From: Klebsiella africana
GTDB taxonomy: Bacteria; Pseudomonadota; Gammaproteobacteria; Enterobacterales; Enterobacteriaceae
DNA: 64,000 nt
Assembly (NCBI RefSeq): GCF_020526085.1
Contig: NZ_CP084874.1
Location: 4,960,001-5,024,000 of the forward strand
Reading direction: 5' to 3'
Positions 62,529-64,000 of this stretch are shown in pieces (position 1 is the stretch's first letter; each line of letters opens with the position of its first letter). A program made the position numbers and the translations under genes. The notes under the pieces were generated by a model. That model was not told where the DNA came from and did no database searches. It worked only from the letters and a program-made list of their open reading frames with translations.

Positions 62529-64000
62529 TTACACTTCCTCCAGCCGGGCGTAAGCCGCCACCAGCCATTTGATTCCCTGGCCCTGAAAAGCCACCTGCAG
62601 CCGGCTGTGCTCGCCGCTGCCTTCGAGGTTGACAATAGTGCCTTCGCCAAACTTCGGATGCCGTACGCGCTGGCCTAACTTGTAACCGGTATCGCTCTCG
62701 GCAATAGGTGCGCCCAGTCGCTGATGGTTTACCGGGCGGCTCACCGTGGCTCGCAGACGCACTTCTTCTACGCACTCCTGCGGCAGCTCCCCGATAAAGC
62801 GCGACGGGCGGTGATAAACTTCTTTGCCGTACAGACGGCGGGCTTCCGCGTAAGTCAGCGTCAGCTTCTGCATGGCGCGCGTTACGCCAACGTAGGCCAG
62901 GCGACGCTCCTCTTCCAGACGGCCACCTTCATCAAGGGCCATCTGGCTCGGGAACATCCCTTCTTCGACGCCGACGATGAACACCTGCGGGAACTCCAGC
63001 CCTTTCGCCGAGTGCAGGGTCATCAGCTGAACCGCGTCCTGCCAGGTGTCCGCCTGCCCCTCGCCCGCTTCAAGCGCGGCGTGAGAGAGAAACGCCTGCA
63101 GCGGCATCAGATCTTCATCTTCTTCGTTGTAGCTGAACTGACGCGTCGCCGTCACCAGCTCCTCTAAGTTTTCAATACGGGTCTGGCCCTTCTCGCCTTT
63201 CTCCTGCTCGTACATCGCGCGCAGGCCGGAGTCTTTAATCACCCGATCGGTCTGAACGTGCAGCGGCATATCGGTGGTCTCCTGCGCCAGCGCGTCAATC
63301 AGCTCCATAAAGCGCTGCAGGGCGCTGGCGGCGCGACCGGCCAGCGCTTTCTCTTTCAATAGCTCGCGACTGGCCTGCCATAGCGTCAGCTGGCGATCGC
63401 GCGACGTCTGGCGCACCACGTCCAGCGTGCGGTCGCCAATACCGCGGGTCGGCGTATTGACGACGCGCTCGAACGCCGCGTCATCGTTGCGATTGGCGAT
63501 AAGGCGCAGGTACGAGAGCGCGTCTTTGATTTCCTGACGCTCGAAGAAGCGCATGCCGCCGTAGATACGGTACGGCATGCTGGCCTGCAGAAGCGCCTCT
63601 TCCAGCACGCGCGACTGGGCGTTGCTGCGATAGAGGATGGCGCACTGCTCCAGCGCGCCGCCGCTCTCCTGCCAGGTTTTAATCCGGTTCACCACGAAGC
63701 GTGCTTCGTCGAGATCGTTGAAGGCGCAGTACAGCGAGATCGGCTCGCCGTCGGCGCCGTCGGTCCACAGTTTTTTGCCCAGGCGCCCGTTGTTGTTTTC
63801 AATCAGGGCGTTGGCGGCGCTAAGAATATTGCTGGTTGAACGATAGTTCTGCTCCAGACGAATAGTTTCCGCGCCCGGGAAGTCATTGAGAAAGCGCTGA
63901 ATGTTTTCGACCTGCGCGCCGCGCCAGCCGTAAATCGACTGGTCATCATCGCCGACGATCATCACCTTGCCGGTATCGCCCGCCAGCAGGCGGATCCAGG
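62529..64000 (-). CDS. uvrD: DNA helicase II UvrD (C-terminal part)
   Basis: The last ~490 residues of an SF1A 3'-5' helicase of mismatch and nucleotide excision repair; the N-terminal Walker A part lies outside the window, and the frame stays open to the edge. Helicase motifs visible: VGDDDQSIYGWRG (III), EQNYRSTSNIL (IV), TLHSAKGLEFPQV (V), YVGVTRAMQKLTLT (VI). The C-terminal Tudor-like part ends KWLVAAYARLEEV. It precedes corA on the same strand, as in E. coli. Confidence 0.97.
   Translation of the reverse strand, partial: WIRLLAGDTGKVMIVGDDDQSIYGWRGAQVENIQRFLNDFPGAETIRLEQNYRSTSNILSAANALIENNNGRLGKKLWTDGADGEPISLYCAFNDLDEARFVVNRIKTWQESGGALEQCAILYRSNAQSRVLEEALLQASMPYRIYGGMRFFERQEIKDALSYLRLIANRNDDAAFERVVNTPTRGIGDRTLDVVRQTSRDRQLTLWQASRELLKEKALAGRAASALQRFMELIDALAQETTDMPLHVQTDRVIKDSGLRAMYEQEKGEKGQTRIENLEELVTATRQFSYNEEDEDLMPLQAFLSHAALEAGEGQADTWQDAVQLMTLHSAKGLEFPQVFIVGVEEGMFPSQMALDEGGRLEEERRLAYVGVTRAMQKLTLTYAEARRLYGKEVYHRPSRFIGELPQECVEEVRLRATVSRPVNHQRLGAPIAESDTGYKLGQRVRHPKFGEGTIVNLEGSGEHSRLQVAFQGQGIKWLVAAYARLEEV

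Overview
This is a chromosomal window from an enterobacterium, most likely Klebsiella (K. pneumoniae complex). The proteins are near-identical in length and motif to their E. coli counterparts, but the window carries genes and an arrangement E. coli lacks. These are a diguanylate cyclase, an orphan lactose/cellobiose-type PTS IIB-IIA pair and dcuB between thiH and rpoC, and an Rpn-family nuclease gene between rhtB and rhtC. An ERIC element, typical of Enterobacteriaceae, lies between metE and metR. No prophage, insertion sequence or CRISPR array was seen. The genus is inferred from gene content and memory of homologues, not from a database search.

Layout, left to right. 1-5 kb: the 3' end of thiH, then an accessory block (diguanylate cyclase, PTS IIB-IIA, dcuB). 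5-19.4 kb, all on the minus strand: the core gene-expression cluster, read as tRNA-Thr/Tyr/Gly/Thr-tufB, secE-nusG, rplKA, rplJL-rpoBC. 19.7-22.8 kb: coaA, birA, murB. 22.9-28.5 kb: a complete rRNA operon (16S-tRNA-Ile-tRNA-Ala-23S-5S, minus strand) with P1/P2 promoters and boxA. 28.5-36 kb: pepQ-yigZ-trkH-hemG and the divergent fadBA beta-oxidation operon under a FadR operator. 36-46 kb: fre, ubiD, rfaH, tatD, tatABC and ubiE-ubiJ-ubiB (ubiquinone synthesis and Tat export), then rmuC. 46-53 kb: udp, dlhH, the divergent metE/metR pair and bioP. 52.5-62 kb: yigL, pldB, rhtB, rpn, rhtC, recQ, pldA, yigI, rarD, corA. The window ends inside uvrD.

The rRNA operon joins two neighbourhoods that are about 130 kb apart in E. 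coli K-12. hemG-trkH upstream of 16S is the rrnA context, and murB-birA-coaA downstream of 5S is the rrnB context. The simplest reading is a chromosome rearranged by recombination between rRNA operons. The Ile/Ala spacer tRNAs are those of the rrnA side.

The strongest candidates for overlooked biology are the following. (1) The rpn gene has an in-frame internal ATG at 55953 behind a near-perfect Shine-Dalgarno sequence, predicting a 61-residue C-terminal protein of the kind that acts as intragenic antitoxin in Rpn systems. (2) The orphan PTS pair has no membrane IIC or glycosidase beside it, but has an AscG-type 14-bp palindrome and a CRP-like site upstream. (3) The ERIC element lies in the predicted metE leader, directly after tandem MetJ boxes. 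(4) An 82-bp stem-loop fills most of the tRNA-Ile/tRNA-Ala spacer. (5) The corA leader holds a short corL-type reading frame and a strong hairpin.
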